Assembly (NCBI GenBank): GCA_910584665.1
Contig: CAJUBL010000065.1
Span: 1-15,242 of the forward strand
Length of the DNA: 15,242 nt
Direction of reading: 5' to 3'
Source: an uncultured Muribaculaceae bacterium
GTDB lineage: Bacteria > Bacteroidota > Bacteroidia > Bacteroidales > Muribaculaceae
The translations under genes were made by a program, and so were the position numbers. This document shows, in pieces, positions 4,424 to 11,920 of the stretch. The first letter of the stretch is position 1; each line of letters begins with the position of its first letter. The notes beneath the pieces are model-generated. The model was not told where the DNA came from, made no database searches, and saw only the letters and a list, made by a program, of their open reading frames with translations.

Positions 4424-4945
4424 ATGTTACTACTTTATTCATCCTACGACATCGACCCGGCAGTCGCAGAGGTATCGTCATCTGTTGACACCGTGACAAT
4501 AATCATCTCCATTATAATGGTTGCGGCAGGCGCACTCCAAATCATTCTGTTCTTTAAATTATGGCAGATGACCGACGATGTAACCAAGATCAAAAAGCAA
4601 CTGGAGGAGCAAAAAGCAACAGTCGGCAAGGAAGACATAATCGCCGCCACGATCACCGGAGACATTGACACCGCCTACAAGCGGATCGTAGACGATACAG
4701 TCACCCAGCTCATAGATGCGCGTAAGCAATATAAGTACCAACAGGCCTTATTCAAAGAATATAACCAGGCTGAAAACAAAAACATGATGGAAGAAGCCCA
4801 CGGTCAAGGCGTAAAGATCATAGACCGAGCCTCCCGGAAATGTGCGGCCCTGGATCGGGAACTTCCCGCACAGCTCAAATCCTTTGACACCTATCTGGAC
4901 TACACCAACGACCTCATTCAAAAATACCTGAAGGGCGAAGAATAA
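4424..4945 (+). CDS. Membrane-anchored coiled-coil protein, unknown function
   Basis: 173 residues. Residues 1-21 are short and probably outside. A transmembrane helix spans about 22-46 (VTIIISIIMVAAGALQIILF). Then comes a long helical, charged cytoplasmic part with coiled-coil character (50-70 and 85-170). There is no enzyme motif. It lies 26 bp after the HIRAN-like gene and ends before a terminator at 4970-5004, so it closes the run. Two adjacent membrane-tethered proteins suggest a membrane complex, possibly of an accessory or defence kind, but nothing in the sequence proves this. Confidence 0.7.
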   Translation: MLLLYSSYDIDPAVAEVSSSVDTVTIIISIIMVAAGALQIILFFKLWQMTDDVTKIKKQLEEQKATVGKEDIIAATITGDIDTAYKRIVDDTVTQLIDARKQYKYQQALFKEYNQAENKNMMEEAHGQGVKIIDRASRKCAALDRELPAQLKSFDTYLDYTNDLIQKYLKGEE

Positions 4946-4969
4946 AACATATTCACATCCCATAAAAAG

Positions 4970-5004
4970 AATCCCGCCGGCCACGGTCAGCCGACGGGAT
5001 TTTT
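4970..5004 (+). terminator. Terminator after the membrane-protein gene
   Basis: Stem ATCCCG-C-CGG (4971-4980) pairs with CCG-A-CGGGAT (4991-5000) around a 10-nt loop, with T 5000-5004. Confidence 0.8.
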
Positions 5005-5025
5005 AGCACGAGATAATTGATTGAG

Positions 5026-5057
5026 TTTGTGGATATTTGAAAAAATTTATATCTTTG
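5026..5057 (+). promoter_or_regulatory. Promoter of the 124-aa gene
   Basis: TTTG (5026-5029), 20 bp, TATCTTTG (5050-5057). Only 6 bp separate the -7 box from the ATG at 5064, so the mRNA should start at or within a few bases of the start codon. Confidence 0.75.
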
Positions 5058-5063
5058 CCTTAA

Positions 5064-5438
5064 ATGAATACAAAAGATTATCAAATAATATCCTTAGGAG
5101 AACGTAGCTTCCTGGTAGTAATTCTTTCATTAGAAATGACGGAGTACTACTGGGATGACCTCCAGTCGGCATTGGCAAAATACGACATTGCCAATGCTGA
5201 GGTATATTTTGATTTTCTATACCGCAACGGGTTAAAAAATAGATTCTTTAAGACGAGACTTGATGGTGTCAAGCTATTGAGCAACTCATTGCGGAAATGC
5301 GAAGCCCCAAAAGAATGTGTCAGAGCTTCCGATACCTTTTTCAATCTTAACAAAGACAAGATTGAACACAGTGTGCTGACCACCATCCAAAAGACTTTCT
5401 TTAGAAAAAAGTTAGAGTTGGCTAATATTACCTGCTGA
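5064..5438 (+). CDS. Uncharacterised 124-aa protein
   Basis: A soluble protein of 124 residues without membrane segments. The middle (45-85) is rich in aromatics and basic residues (YFDFLYRNGLKNRFFKTRLD); the end is lysine-rich. No family recognised. It has its own strong promoter and a predicted leaderless or nearly leaderless mRNA. An in-frame ATG 24 codons on (5136) is an alternative start that would give a leader. It runs towards the recombinase gene with stops 2 bp apart, so the two cannot have a normal terminator between them. Its place beside the integrase at an element end is typical of accessory genes. Confidence 0.7.
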   Translation: MNTKDYQIISLGERSFLVVILSLEMTEYYWDDLQSALAKYDIANAEVYFDFLYRNGLKNRFFKTRLDGVKLLSNSLRKCEAPKECVRASDTFFNLNKDKIEHSVLTTIQKTFFRKKLELANITC

Positions 5439-5440
5439 TA

Positions 5441-6649
5441 TCACTCCAGGTCCGGCACCGGCAGGCTGTTGATCGCGGCCTCCTTGAGACTGTCGATGAC
5501 TCTGGTGTACTTCTCGGTCTCTCTTATACTGCTGTGCCCTAACAGACTCGCCACCGTCTTGATATTGGCGCCGTTGTTGAGAATATTCACAGCGAACGAG
5601 TGGCGGGCACAATGCCACGTTATGTGCTTCTTTATGCCGGCTTTCTCGGTCCAGTGCCTGAGTGCTTTCAGACACATCGTGTGCGACGGTAACGGAAAGA
5701 TCAGAGCCTGCCGGTCTCCGTCTCCGATCAGCTTCAGCAAAGCATCATTGAGCGGGATCACGACACCGCTGGATGCACTGTGCCCTTTCGTCTTGGACTG
5801 CTCGAACCTCAGCAACCGGTTGGAGTAATCGACATTGCCGTATGTCAAGTCTTTAACATCACACCATCGCAGACCGCAATAAAGACAGAAGATGAACGCC
5901 CTGCGCACATCCGGATTCTCGCCCCTGCAGTGAGTAGCGATCAACATCTTTATCTCGTCCATGTTCAGGATATCTTTCCTGAGCGTATTGTAATCGACCC
6001 GTATCGTAATACCGGTAGTCGGATTCTTCAGGATCACATCGTTTTCGACAGCATTCTTTATTATCTTCTTGAACCTGCGGTAAACCGTCGAGGGGCCCTC
6101 CCCCACAAAGCGATCCGTCAGATACTCGGTAAAAGCCCGGATCATATCCTTCGAAATCTGGGCCGGCCGGAGTTTGACTGCATACCTCCCATACACAGGT
6201 GACGACGCAAGGAAATCACCGAAACAACGGCACGCCCGCCTTATCTCGCGGATATCAGCCTTTGTATACCTGTCGGCATACATCTTCATCCAGTCCAGGA
6301 AATTGATATCACGCGAGTTTCTCAGCCGGTAACCCTCCGCCATCTCGAGCACCTCCTGACTCTTCTCAAACCTCAGCCGCCTGGCTATATCCAGCGTTTC
6401 CTTGTTCTGCTTGCGCTCAGCTGACGTACGTGGCGCACGCCATATATACAGTCCCAGCGGCTCAGTCTTGCGTTCGTTCCTCGAGTATTCACGACCGGTT
6501 CTGCTAACAGCCTGAACCTTGCCGAAATAATACTCCAGATACAGACTGTCACGCCCGTCAGACAGCGCACGCCCCATGAGCTTCGGATTATCGCCCGTGT
6601 TTCCCTCGATCAGATAAGTATTGTCAGCACGGTAATTGGTTTCTTTCAT
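5441..6649 (-). CDS. Tyrosine recombinase (integrase) of a mobile element
   Basis: 402 residues, the usual length for Bacteroidales phage/ICE integrases. An N-terminal arm-binding region (1-110) is followed by a SAM-like core-binding domain (about 115-205) and the catalytic domain (225-402). Catalytic residues are visible: Arg261 (CGLRWCD), a Lys at 286-288, His346 and Arg349 (HCARH), His372 (LLGHSS) and Tyr381 (TEKYTRV). It should cut and join DNA at the element's att sites. The gene reads away from the truncated thiD; its start at 6649 lies about 150 bp from thiD, as expected for an integrase at one end of an integrated element. GC content is clearly higher than in the genes to its left. 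Promoter at 6682-6711. Confidence 0.93.
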   Translation of the reverse strand: MKETNYRADNTYLIEGNTGDNPKLMGRALSDGRDSLYLEYYFGKVQAVSRTGREYSRNERKTEPLGLYIWRAPRTSAERKQNKETLDIARRLRFEKSQEVLEMAEGYRLRNSRDINFLDWMKMYADRYTKADIREIRRACRCFGDFLASSPVYGRYAVKLRPAQISKDMIRAFTEYLTDRFVGEGPSTVYRRFKKIIKNAVENDVILKNPTTGITIRVDYNTLRKDILNMDEIKMLIATHCRGENPDVRRAFIFCLYCGLRWCDVKDLTYGNVDYSNRLLRFEQSKTKGHSASSGVVIPLNDALLKLIGDGDRQALIFPLPSHTMCLKALRHWTEKAGIKKHITWHCARHSFAVNILNNGANIKTVASLLGHSSIRETEKYTRVIDSLKEAAINSLPVPDLE

Positions 6650-6681
6650 AGCATCTGTTTTCTTATATTTTCACTCGTTTG

Positions 6682-6711
6682 CAAAGGTAAAAAAAGCATC
6701 CGATTCACAAA
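6682..6711 (-). promoter_or_regulatory. Promoter of the recombinase gene
   Basis: Minus-strand TTTG, 18 bp, TACCTTTG. Two AAAAAAAGCA direct repeats (6689-6698, 6716-6725), 27 bp apart, overlap it and could be recombinase arm sites. Confidence 0.55.
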
Positions 6712-6763
6712 GCACAAAAAAAGCACTTTTGCTGAAAACAGGGGAATTTTAACGAAAAACAGA

Positions 6764-6802
6764 AAAAGCTGAAAATCGTCAAATGACTGATTCTCAGCTT
6801 TT
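6764..6802 (-). terminator. Terminator at the truncated thiD end
   Basis: Stem AAAAGCTGA-A-AAT (6764-6776) pairs with ATT-C-TCAGCTTTT (6790-6802) around a 13-nt loop; on the minus strand T5 follows. It overlaps the stop of the thiD remnant. It would end the thi transcript before the recombinase gene. Confidence 0.65.
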
Positions 6803-7035
6803 CACTTTCCATTGCTTTCATCTGTCACCCTCCGGAAAAGGGCCGCAGTACCCCCGTCGGGGACAGGGTGTACTCCGGTCACGCCGATGGTATTCTCGTC
6901 AACTACGGCTGTGATTGCGGTGGCGGCATAGGCTCCGTTGGCCGAGCATGACTTTATATCGGCCTGAATGCCGGCTCCGCCGCTTGGATCGCTCCCGGCG
7001 ATTGCCAGAACGCGGGGATAGGAGGATCTGATCAT
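6802..7035 (-). pseudogene. thiD: thiD remnant (HMP/HMP-P kinase, 5' quarter only)
   Basis: The first 59 codons match the N-terminus of hydroxymethylpyrimidine (phosphate) kinase: AIAGSDPSGGAGIQADIK (11-28), then the YAATAITAV strand and VTGVHPVP. Homology then stops, near 6859, and 18 unrelated codons (DGGTAALFRRV and on) lead to a stop at 6802. A normal ThiD has about 265 residues, so the ATP- and substrate-binding remainder is missing and the product cannot be active. The start at 7035 overlaps the tenA stop by four bases (ATGA); ATG 7044 is an alternative. The break faces the recombinase gene, so the mobile element probably inserted here. The rest of thiD, if kept, would lie at the element's other end. 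Confidence 0.85.
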
Positions 7036-7691
7036 ATCGGCCATGTTTCCTGACGGTAAGCACTGTCCCAGAACATCCATTCGAGCTTGGTGCATAGCAC
7101 GAACATGCGGGTCATCTCATCACGTACAGCCTCTGTCGCCTGTTGAGCCAGATCGTCACATGCGTCGATGGCGCGTTGATTGCCGGTAGTGAATGCGGGG
7201 TCGCCATAGGTCTGGATCCACTGGCGGTAAGGATTGTCGGTGATGTCGCCGGCGTGTTGCAGTATATGCTGCCCTACGGCCCGATAGACCCGGAAACAGG
7301 GAAGAATGGCGGCGGCTTCGACAGCTATGGAGCGAGATGCCATTGAGGCGAGTGTAGATGTGTACAGCAGGCATGTGGGGGTCATAACGGTTGCCTCGGG
7401 TATATCCTTGAGATAGCCCTGATGCATGTATTTCTCGACATCGACACCGTCGCGGGCAAATGATAGGAATGCTTCGGTCAGGTCGTTAGTGTCGGCGCGT
7501 GATGCTATGTGTGCGAGAACACGGGAGTAGGCGCGTATGTACAGTTCGTCCTGCTGCAGATAGAAAATGAATTTCTCATAGGGCAGGGATCCGTCGATTA
7601 TTCCTCTGATGAAAGGATGTTGTGTTATTTTCTCATAATAAGGAGCGGCGGCTTTCCAGGCTGTGTCGCTCCATCTGGTGGTTGATGTCAT
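7032..7691 (-). CDS. tenA: TenA thiaminase II / aminopyrimidine aminohydrolase
   Basis: 219 residues, normal for TenA. Residues known from Bacillus TenA are all in place: Asp48 and Tyr51 (QQDELYIRAY), Tyr110, Cys132 (LPCFRVY), Tyr136, Tyr162 and Glu204 (LEWMFWDSAY). The enzyme hydrolyses aminomethyl-aminopyrimidine to HMP in salvage of degraded thiamine, and can split thiamine. It acts in the cytosol. The start overlaps the thiF stop by four bases and the stop overlaps thiD, so translation is coupled. With thiD broken, its product HMP needs another kinase to re-enter synthesis. Confidence 0.92.
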   Translation of the reverse strand: MTSTTRWSDTAWKAAAPYYEKITQHPFIRGIIDGSLPYEKFIFYLQQDELYIRAYSRVLAHIASRADTNDLTEAFLSFARDGVDVEKYMHQGYLKDIPEATVMTPTCLLYTSTLASMASRSIAVEAAAILPCFRVYRAVGQHILQHAGDITDNPYRQWIQTYGDPAFTTGNQRAIDACDDLAQQATEAVRDEMTRMFVLCTKLEWMFWDSAYRQETWPI

Positions 7692-8410
7692 AATCTGAAG
7701 ATTTGTGTCTGCATGGTTAGTAAGTTGATTGTCAGCAGGCGTCCGGCAAGAGCCGGCTCCATGCCTGTCAGTATCTTGAAGGCCTCGGCGGCTTGTATGG
7801 AGCCTATGATGCCCGGAGCGGGACCTATCACGCCGCCTGTTGCGGCCGGCTGTGATGTCAGAGAGGCCCGTTGTCCGGTGCCGTCGTATAGAGAGGAAAG
7901 GTCGGGTCCGTCATTGTAGTTCATTACAGCGACCTGACCGTTGAACTCAGATATGGCACCCATGATCCATGGGCGTCTGAGGATAGCGCAGGTGTCGTTG
8001 ATGAGAAAACGTGTGGCGAAATTGTCAGTGCAGTCAATGATAAGATCATAGAGGCCGATTATCTCTACCGCATTGTCGGATGTGATGCCGTCAGGATATA
8101 TGATGAATGAAGTTTCTGATGAGAGAGCGGAGAGACGGCTGAGAGCTGCCTGTACTTTTGGCTTTCCTATATCTGCCTCGCCGTATAGTGTCTGGCGGTG
8201 AAGATTGTGCAGGTTCACATGATCCGGATCGGCGAGTCCTATGCATCCTATACCTGCACCGGTAAGGTACGTGGAGACGGGGCATCCGAGTCCCCCGAGC
8301 CCGATAATAAGTACAGAGGATTCCTGTAGTCGTCTCTGCCCCCTGATGCCTACATCGGGAAGCATTGTCTGACGCGCGTATCGTCTGAAAGAATTTTCCA
8401 TTGTCGGCAA
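7688..8410 (-). CDS. thiF: ThiF, ThiS adenylyltransferase (E1-like, cysteine-poor form)
   Basis: 240 residues of the ThiF/MoeB/HesA family. The nucleotide-binding loop GLGGLGCP is at 37-44, the basic NLHRQTLY segment at 69-76, and DCTDNFATR at 126-134. It should adenylate the ThiS C-terminus before sulfur transfer. The region where E. coli ThiF has the Zn-binding CxxC and the sulfur-accepting Cys (about 165-195 here) has no Cys at all, and the C-terminal CxxC is also absent; the last Cys is at 141. The ATG at 8401 (MENSFRR) is an alternative start. Located between thiH and tenA in the operon. Confidence 0.88.
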   Translation of the reverse strand: MPTMENSFRRYARQTMLPDVGIRGQRRLQESSVLIIGLGGLGCPVSTYLTGAGIGCIGLADPDHVNLHNLHRQTLYGEADIGKPKVQAALSRLSALSSETSFIIYPDGITSDNAVEIIGLYDLIIDCTDNFATRFLINDTCAILRRPWIMGAISEFNGQVAVMNYNDGPDLSSLYDGTGQRASLTSQPAATGGVIGPAPGIIGSIQAAEAFKILTGMEPALAGRLLTINLLTMQTQIFRL

Positions 8411-8414
8411 TCGG

Positions 8415-9521
8415 TTAGAATATCCTGTCCCAGTCTTTCCATACAGGCTCGGCTCCGCGGGCTCTTATCGCATCTGCGACTTCGGCCGGGGTCCGTCCGT
8501 CGCATACAGTAAACTGCTCGAGGCTTTGCGGGTAGGTACGGTAGCCTCCCGGATCGGTTCTGGACCCGGCACTGAGTGAGGTTGCTCCGAGAGTGCATAT
8601 GTTGTCGCGGAAGTGGGGTAGCTCGCGTGTGCTTACCGATATATCGACATCATGATCGAATATCCTGAATGCGAAAGTAAGTTGAGCGAGTTCACGGTCG
8701 GTCATGATCACGTCAGGCTGGTAACCGCCGGCTGCCGGACGCATGCGCGGAAAGTTTACACTGTATCGTGTCTGCCAGTAGTGACGTCTGAGATACAGCA
8801 GGTGGCGGGCCATCATTGTGACGTCTGTGCGCCATTCTTCAAGTCCGATCAGAACTCCCATGCCGATTTTATGAACATTTGCCTGTCCCATGCGGTCAAA
8901 GCCGTTTACACGCCATTCGAAGTCGGATTTCATTCCTGCCGGATGATACAGTTTGTATCGGTCGCGGTTATATGTTTCCTGAAAGCATACGACACCATAC
9001 AGGCCGTCATGTGTCAGGGTGGTGTATCCGTCGGTGTCGAGCGGCATTACTTCGATCGATATGTTTGTGAAGTGTCGGCGGCACACCCTGACGGCCTCGC
9101 GCAGGTATTCGACACCGGCCGCCCGCGGATTCTCGCCGGTGACAAGAAGCAGGTTGTCGAATGGTCCGAGTTCCTTGATCGCAAGGCATTCCTGTTCGAT
9201 CTGCTCAGGTGTCAGTATCACGCGGGCGAAATCATTATGCCGGTTGAATCCGCAGTATACACACGAGTTTGTACAGGAGTTCGTGATATACATGGGTATG
9301 TACATCGAGACGGTTTTCCCGAACCGTTCCTGTGTCAGTGAGCGTGACCTGGCGGCCATCTGTTCTATGAACGGAGCTGCGGCCGGCGATATAAGGGCCA
9401 TGAAGTCACCGACAGTGGGATTGGGGCTGCTGAGGGCATGCAGTACATCCGCTTCTGTCCTGGACATTATGGTGTGGGTCGTTTCATCCCACGACCATTG
9501 TGATAGAACGTCATAGAACAT
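8415..9521 (-). CDS. thiH: ThiH, tyrosine lyase (radical SAM)
   Basis: 368 residues. The radical SAM cluster motif CTNSCVYC gives Cys83, Cys87 and Cys90, and the fold continues as in ThiH (VTGENPR at 126-132). The enzyme cleaves tyrosine to dehydroglycine and p-cresol; dehydroglycine feeds the thiazole ring made by ThiG. Presence of ThiH, not the oxygen-dependent ThiO, fits an anaerobe. The start lies 2 bp from the thiG stop, the end 4 bp from thiF. In many Bacteroides operons thiC lies next to thiH; it is absent here. Confidence 0.95.
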   Translation of the reverse strand: MFYDVLSQWSWDETTHTIMSRTEADVLHALSSPNPTVGDFMALISPAAAPFIEQMAARSRSLTQERFGKTVSMYIPMYITNSCTNSCVYCGFNRHNDFARVILTPEQIEQECLAIKELGPFDNLLLVTGENPRAAGVEYLREAVRVCRRHFTNISIEVMPLDTDGYTTLTHDGLYGVVCFQETYNRDRYKLYHPAGMKSDFEWRVNGFDRMGQANVHKIGMGVLIGLEEWRTDVTMMARHLLYLRRHYWQTRYSVNFPRMRPAAGGYQPDVIMTDRELAQLTFAFRIFDHDVDISVSTRELPHFRDNICTLGATSLSAGSRTDPGGYRTYPQSLEQFTVCDGRTPAEVADAIRARGAEPVWKDWDRIF

Positions 9522-9523
9522 GG

Positions 9524-10291
9524 TCAGTCAAGGAATGATGTCAGAGGGCTTGTCGCCGAGGCTTTTGTCCCGACGGTGCCGAGACCGGCGAGATATGCTT
9601 TACGGCCTGCATCTGTGGCCATCGCGAACGATCGTGCCATTTCTACGGGAGATCCGGCTACGGCAATAGCAGTATTGACGAGTACTGCATCGGCGCCCAT
9701 CTCCATGGCTGCGGCAGCGTGAGACGGAGCTCCGAGGCCTGCATCAATGACTACAGGCACATTGCTCTCGCTGATGATTATCTCGAGCAGGTCACGTGTG
9801 ACGAGGCCTTTGTTTGTACCTATAGGTGCGCCCAGTGGCATTACAGCCGCTGTGCCTGCATCCTCAAGGCGTTTGCATAGTACCGGGTCGGCCTGGATAT
9901 AAGGGAGAACTATGAATCCCATTCCGGCCAGTGCCTCGGTTGCTTTCAGGGTTTCGACCGGGTCCGGAAGAAGGTACTTGGGGTCCGGGTGAATCTCGAG
10001 TTTTATGAAGTCGGTTCCGAAAGCCTCGCGGGCCAGCTGTGCGGCAAGAACGGCTTCATCGGCATTGCGCACACCCGACGTATTGGGCAGTAGCTGAATG
10101 TTATCGGCTTTTATATGTGACAGCATGTCGTCATGGGGATTTTCCATGTCGATGCGCTTCATGGCTACGGTGACCATCTGTGACCCTGAGGCGGCTATGG
10201 CCTGGCTCATGATGGTGTTGGAACTGAACTTGCCGGTTCCGACAAACAGGCGACTGGTGAATTCACGGCCGCCGATAATAAGATTGTCCAT
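9524..10291 (-). CDS. thiG: ThiG, thiazole synthase
   Basis: 255 residues, the full family length. An (alpha/beta)8 barrel with the Schiff-base lysine Lys97 in DFIKLEIHPD. Phosphate-binding glycine-rich segments are GLGAPSHAAAAMEMGADAVL (start at about 185) and LVNTAIA. It joins deoxyxylulose phosphate, ThiS thiocarboxylate sulfur and dehydroglycine to make thiazole phosphate. Sits 5 bp after the thiE fusion and 2 bp before thiH, so it is co-translated with them. Works with ThiS, ThiF and ThiH of the same operon. Confidence 0.96.
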   Translation of the reverse strand: MDNLIIGGREFTSRLFVGTGKFSSNTIMSQAIAASGSQMVTVAMKRIDMENPHDDMLSHIKADNIQLLPNTSGVRNADEAVLAAQLAREAFGTDFIKLEIHPDPKYLLPDPVETLKATEALAGMGFIVLPYIQADPVLCKRLEDAGTAAVMPLGAPIGTNKGLVTRDLLEIIISESNVPVVIDAGLGAPSHAAAAMEMGADAVLVNTAIAVAGSPVEMARSFAMATDAGRKAYLAGLGTVGTKASATSPLTSFLD

Positions 10292-10296
10292 AAATA

Positions 10297-11478
10297 TTAT
10301 TTTTGTGAGATACAGTCTAAGATGTGACGTGTTGCCCCTACCGGGTCGGGAGCGTTAAGTATTGCTCCGGATATCGCTATTCCGTCCGGACCCGCGTTCA
10401 GGATGCCGTGTATGTCTCTGCCGGTGATTCCACCTATGGCTACGATGGGTATGTCGACTCCATGGCGGCGTGCTGTCGTGATCTCATGGCGGTATCCCTC
10501 TATTCCGAGTACGGGACTGAGTTTCTTTTTGGTGGTGGTGAATCGGAACGGCCCGAGTCCTATATAGTCGGCGCCGGCGCGCCATGCCGAGATCATGTCG
10601 CCGGCACAGTTGGCGGTAGCTCCTATTATCTTGTCAGGAATAATGCGGCGTGCCTGATCCACCGGCATGTCGTTGAGTCCGAGGTGAACACCATTGGCAT
10701 CGCTGTCCCGTACCGCCTCTACATCATCATCAATGATAAGGGTGGCACCGTATGGCGCGACAATCCCGGCGGCTTGTCGGGCCATTGCCTTGATGATAGC
10801 CGGGTCTGTATCCTTGAGGCGCAGCTGACACCATCGGCATCCGCCTTCCAGAGCAAGGGCAATGCCGTGTAACGGGCCGGTGATGCGGTCATTGGTGTGT
10901 GAAATGAATTGCAACGCAAATTCGTCGCCTATAGGCCGGGGCCATGCCGCGCCGAGCATTGCCGCACCGCCGAACCCCAGGTCCCTGACAACAGGCAGGT
11001 TGCGTGATGTCACACCTCCGAGGGCTATGACACGGCCGCCGATAAGTCCGTCACGTGCGGCTTGCCGAAGGGTACCGGCGGTGAATGCCGCGTTGTAACC
11101 CGGTTTGGAGATGCTGTCAAAGATCGGGCTGAGAAAAGTGTAGTCGGTCTGTGTGTCTGTTTCGCGTAACTCGTCGATGGAGTGGACCGACCGGCTCAGT
11201 ATCCCGGTGAAGCCAGACGGAGCTGAGGGAGTGCGTCCTGTGAGGTGCACGCCTATGCCGTGATATCGTCCGACGGTCTGCGTGGTGGCGTTATGTACGC
11301 TTATCGAGCGGTAGTAACGCGGATCGATGATGTCGAGCAGTGAATGGGCTTGTGAGATGTGTGGTTTGCGTATATGGATACGGTCAAACCGGTGTGTGTC
11401 GAGCGCACGCATTATTAACGTAGCTTCGCGACATGGGTCATCCATGCCGGCGCGGGTAATCGCAATGAGAATAAACAT
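10297..11478 (-). CDS. thiE: TenI-ThiE fusion, thiamine phosphate synthase
   Basis: 393 residues, about twice the usual ThiE length, made of two related barrels. Residues 1-180 are TenI-like: IHIRKP, GIGVHLTGR (74-82), DYTFLSPIFDSISKPGY (112-128), VIALGGV. Residues 185-393 are a full ThiE: CQLRLKD (217-223), GVHLGLND (263-270), IGATAN (285-290), DYIGLGPFRFTTTKKK (304-319), VAIGGI and IAISGAI. The C-terminal half couples HMP-PP with thiazole phosphate to thiamine phosphate. TenI proteins are thiazole tautomerases; here the N-terminal half probably prepares the substrate for its partner. The usual Gln of VHLGQxD is Leu here. Starts 4 bp after thiS. Confidence 0.92.
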   Translation of the reverse strand: MFILIAITRAGMDDPCREATLIMRALDTHRFDRIHIRKPHISQAHSLLDIIDPRYYRSISVHNATTQTVGRYHGIGVHLTGRTPSAPSGFTGILSRSVHSIDELRETDTQTDYTFLSPIFDSISKPGYNAAFTAGTLRQAARDGLIGGRVIALGGVTSRNLPVVRDLGFGGAAMLGAAWPRPIGDEFALQFISHTNDRITGPLHGIALALEGGCRWCQLRLKDTDPAIIKAMARQAAGIVAPYGATLIIDDDVEAVRDSDANGVHLGLNDMPVDQARRIIPDKIIGATANCAGDMISAWRAGADYIGLGPFRFTTTKKKLSPVLGIEGYRHEITTARRHGVDIPIVAIGGITGRDIHGILNAGPDGIAISGAILNAPDPVGATRHILDCISQK

Positions 11479-11482
11479 GACC

Positions 11483-11689
11483 TTATCCTCCGCAGATGGC
11501 CGATATGACTGTCACCGAATCACCTTCGGCAAGCCGGGTCGATGCCCAGTCATCGCGTCTGATGACACGGTTGTTAAGTGCGATTGCGATGCCCGTCTGA
11601 GGTACACCGACTGACGCCATGAGCTCATGGAGCGTGGGTTGTGTCGAGTTGCCAAACTCGACAGTCTTGCTGTTAAGTGTTATTTTCAT
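11483..11689 (-). CDS. thiS: ThiS, sulfur carrier protein
   Basis: 68 residues with a ubiquitin-like pattern, ending in Gly67-Gly68, which is adenylated by ThiF and turned into a thiocarboxylate that gives sulfur to ThiG. First gene of the operon. The ATG lies 8 bp after AAGGA, which is also the 3' strand of the TPP riboswitch's closing stem, so TPP binding should hide the ribosome binding site. Confidence 0.95.
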   Translation of the reverse strand: MKITLNSKTVEFGNSTQPTLHELMASVGVPQTGIAIALNNRVIRRDDWASTRLAEGDSVTVISAICGG

Positions 11690-11696
11690 ATTAAAA

Positions 11697-11777
11697 TCCT
11701 TACGGCGGTATTAACCGCTTCAAGTTCATCGGGTGTGATCTCAGCCTCCCGAGCGGAAGCACCCCGTTATCTGAGGA
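11697..11777 (-). promoter_or_regulatory. TPP riboswitch (THI element)
   Basis: The minus strand shows the thi box in full: ACGGGGTGC, CTGAGAT, ACCCG, TGAACTTGA, GGTTAATACC, then GTAAGGA. The closing stem pairs TCCT (near 11777) with AGGA (near 11697). The AGGA is also the likely ribosome binding site of thiS, so control should be on translation start: high TPP turns the operon off. This is a family-level identification from the sequence. Confidence 0.96.
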
Positions 11778-11808
11778 CAAAGATAAGGAAAGCCGGCAGT
11801 AAAAGCAA
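11778..11808 (-). promoter_or_regulatory. Promoter of the thi operon
   Basis: Minus-strand TTG, 20 bp, TATCTTTG, directly upstream of the riboswitch. Confidence 0.75.
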
Positions 11809-11920
11809 GTGGAATTTGTGTATTTACCAATTTTTCAGAAAATGGAATAGCTGTCGGATTACAATAAAATCCATGTTTTGGAGAACGGATAAAATGGAAT
11901 TTTAATCCGGCTCCCCCCGG
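11809..11920. other. Intergenic region between the ATPase gene and the thi promoter
   Basis: About 110 AT-rich bases with no gene. A CCGG-GGGGAG-CCGG hairpin with a short T-rich tail on the minus strand (about 11893-11915) may be a weak terminator for the ATPase gene. No permease gene lies here. Confidence 0.4.

Noticed and set aside
5412..6202. Frames on both strands overlapping the recombinase
   Set aside because: Shadows of the recombinase, whose catalytic residues are all in the 5441-6649 frame.
6802..7095. Longer thiD start at 7095
   Set aside because: It overlaps tenA by more than 60 bp; the ATGA overlap at 7035 fits the spacing of the rest of the operon.
8652..9516. Long plus-strand frames across thiH
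   Set aside because: They are shadows of thiH, which has clear radical SAM motifs on the minus strand.
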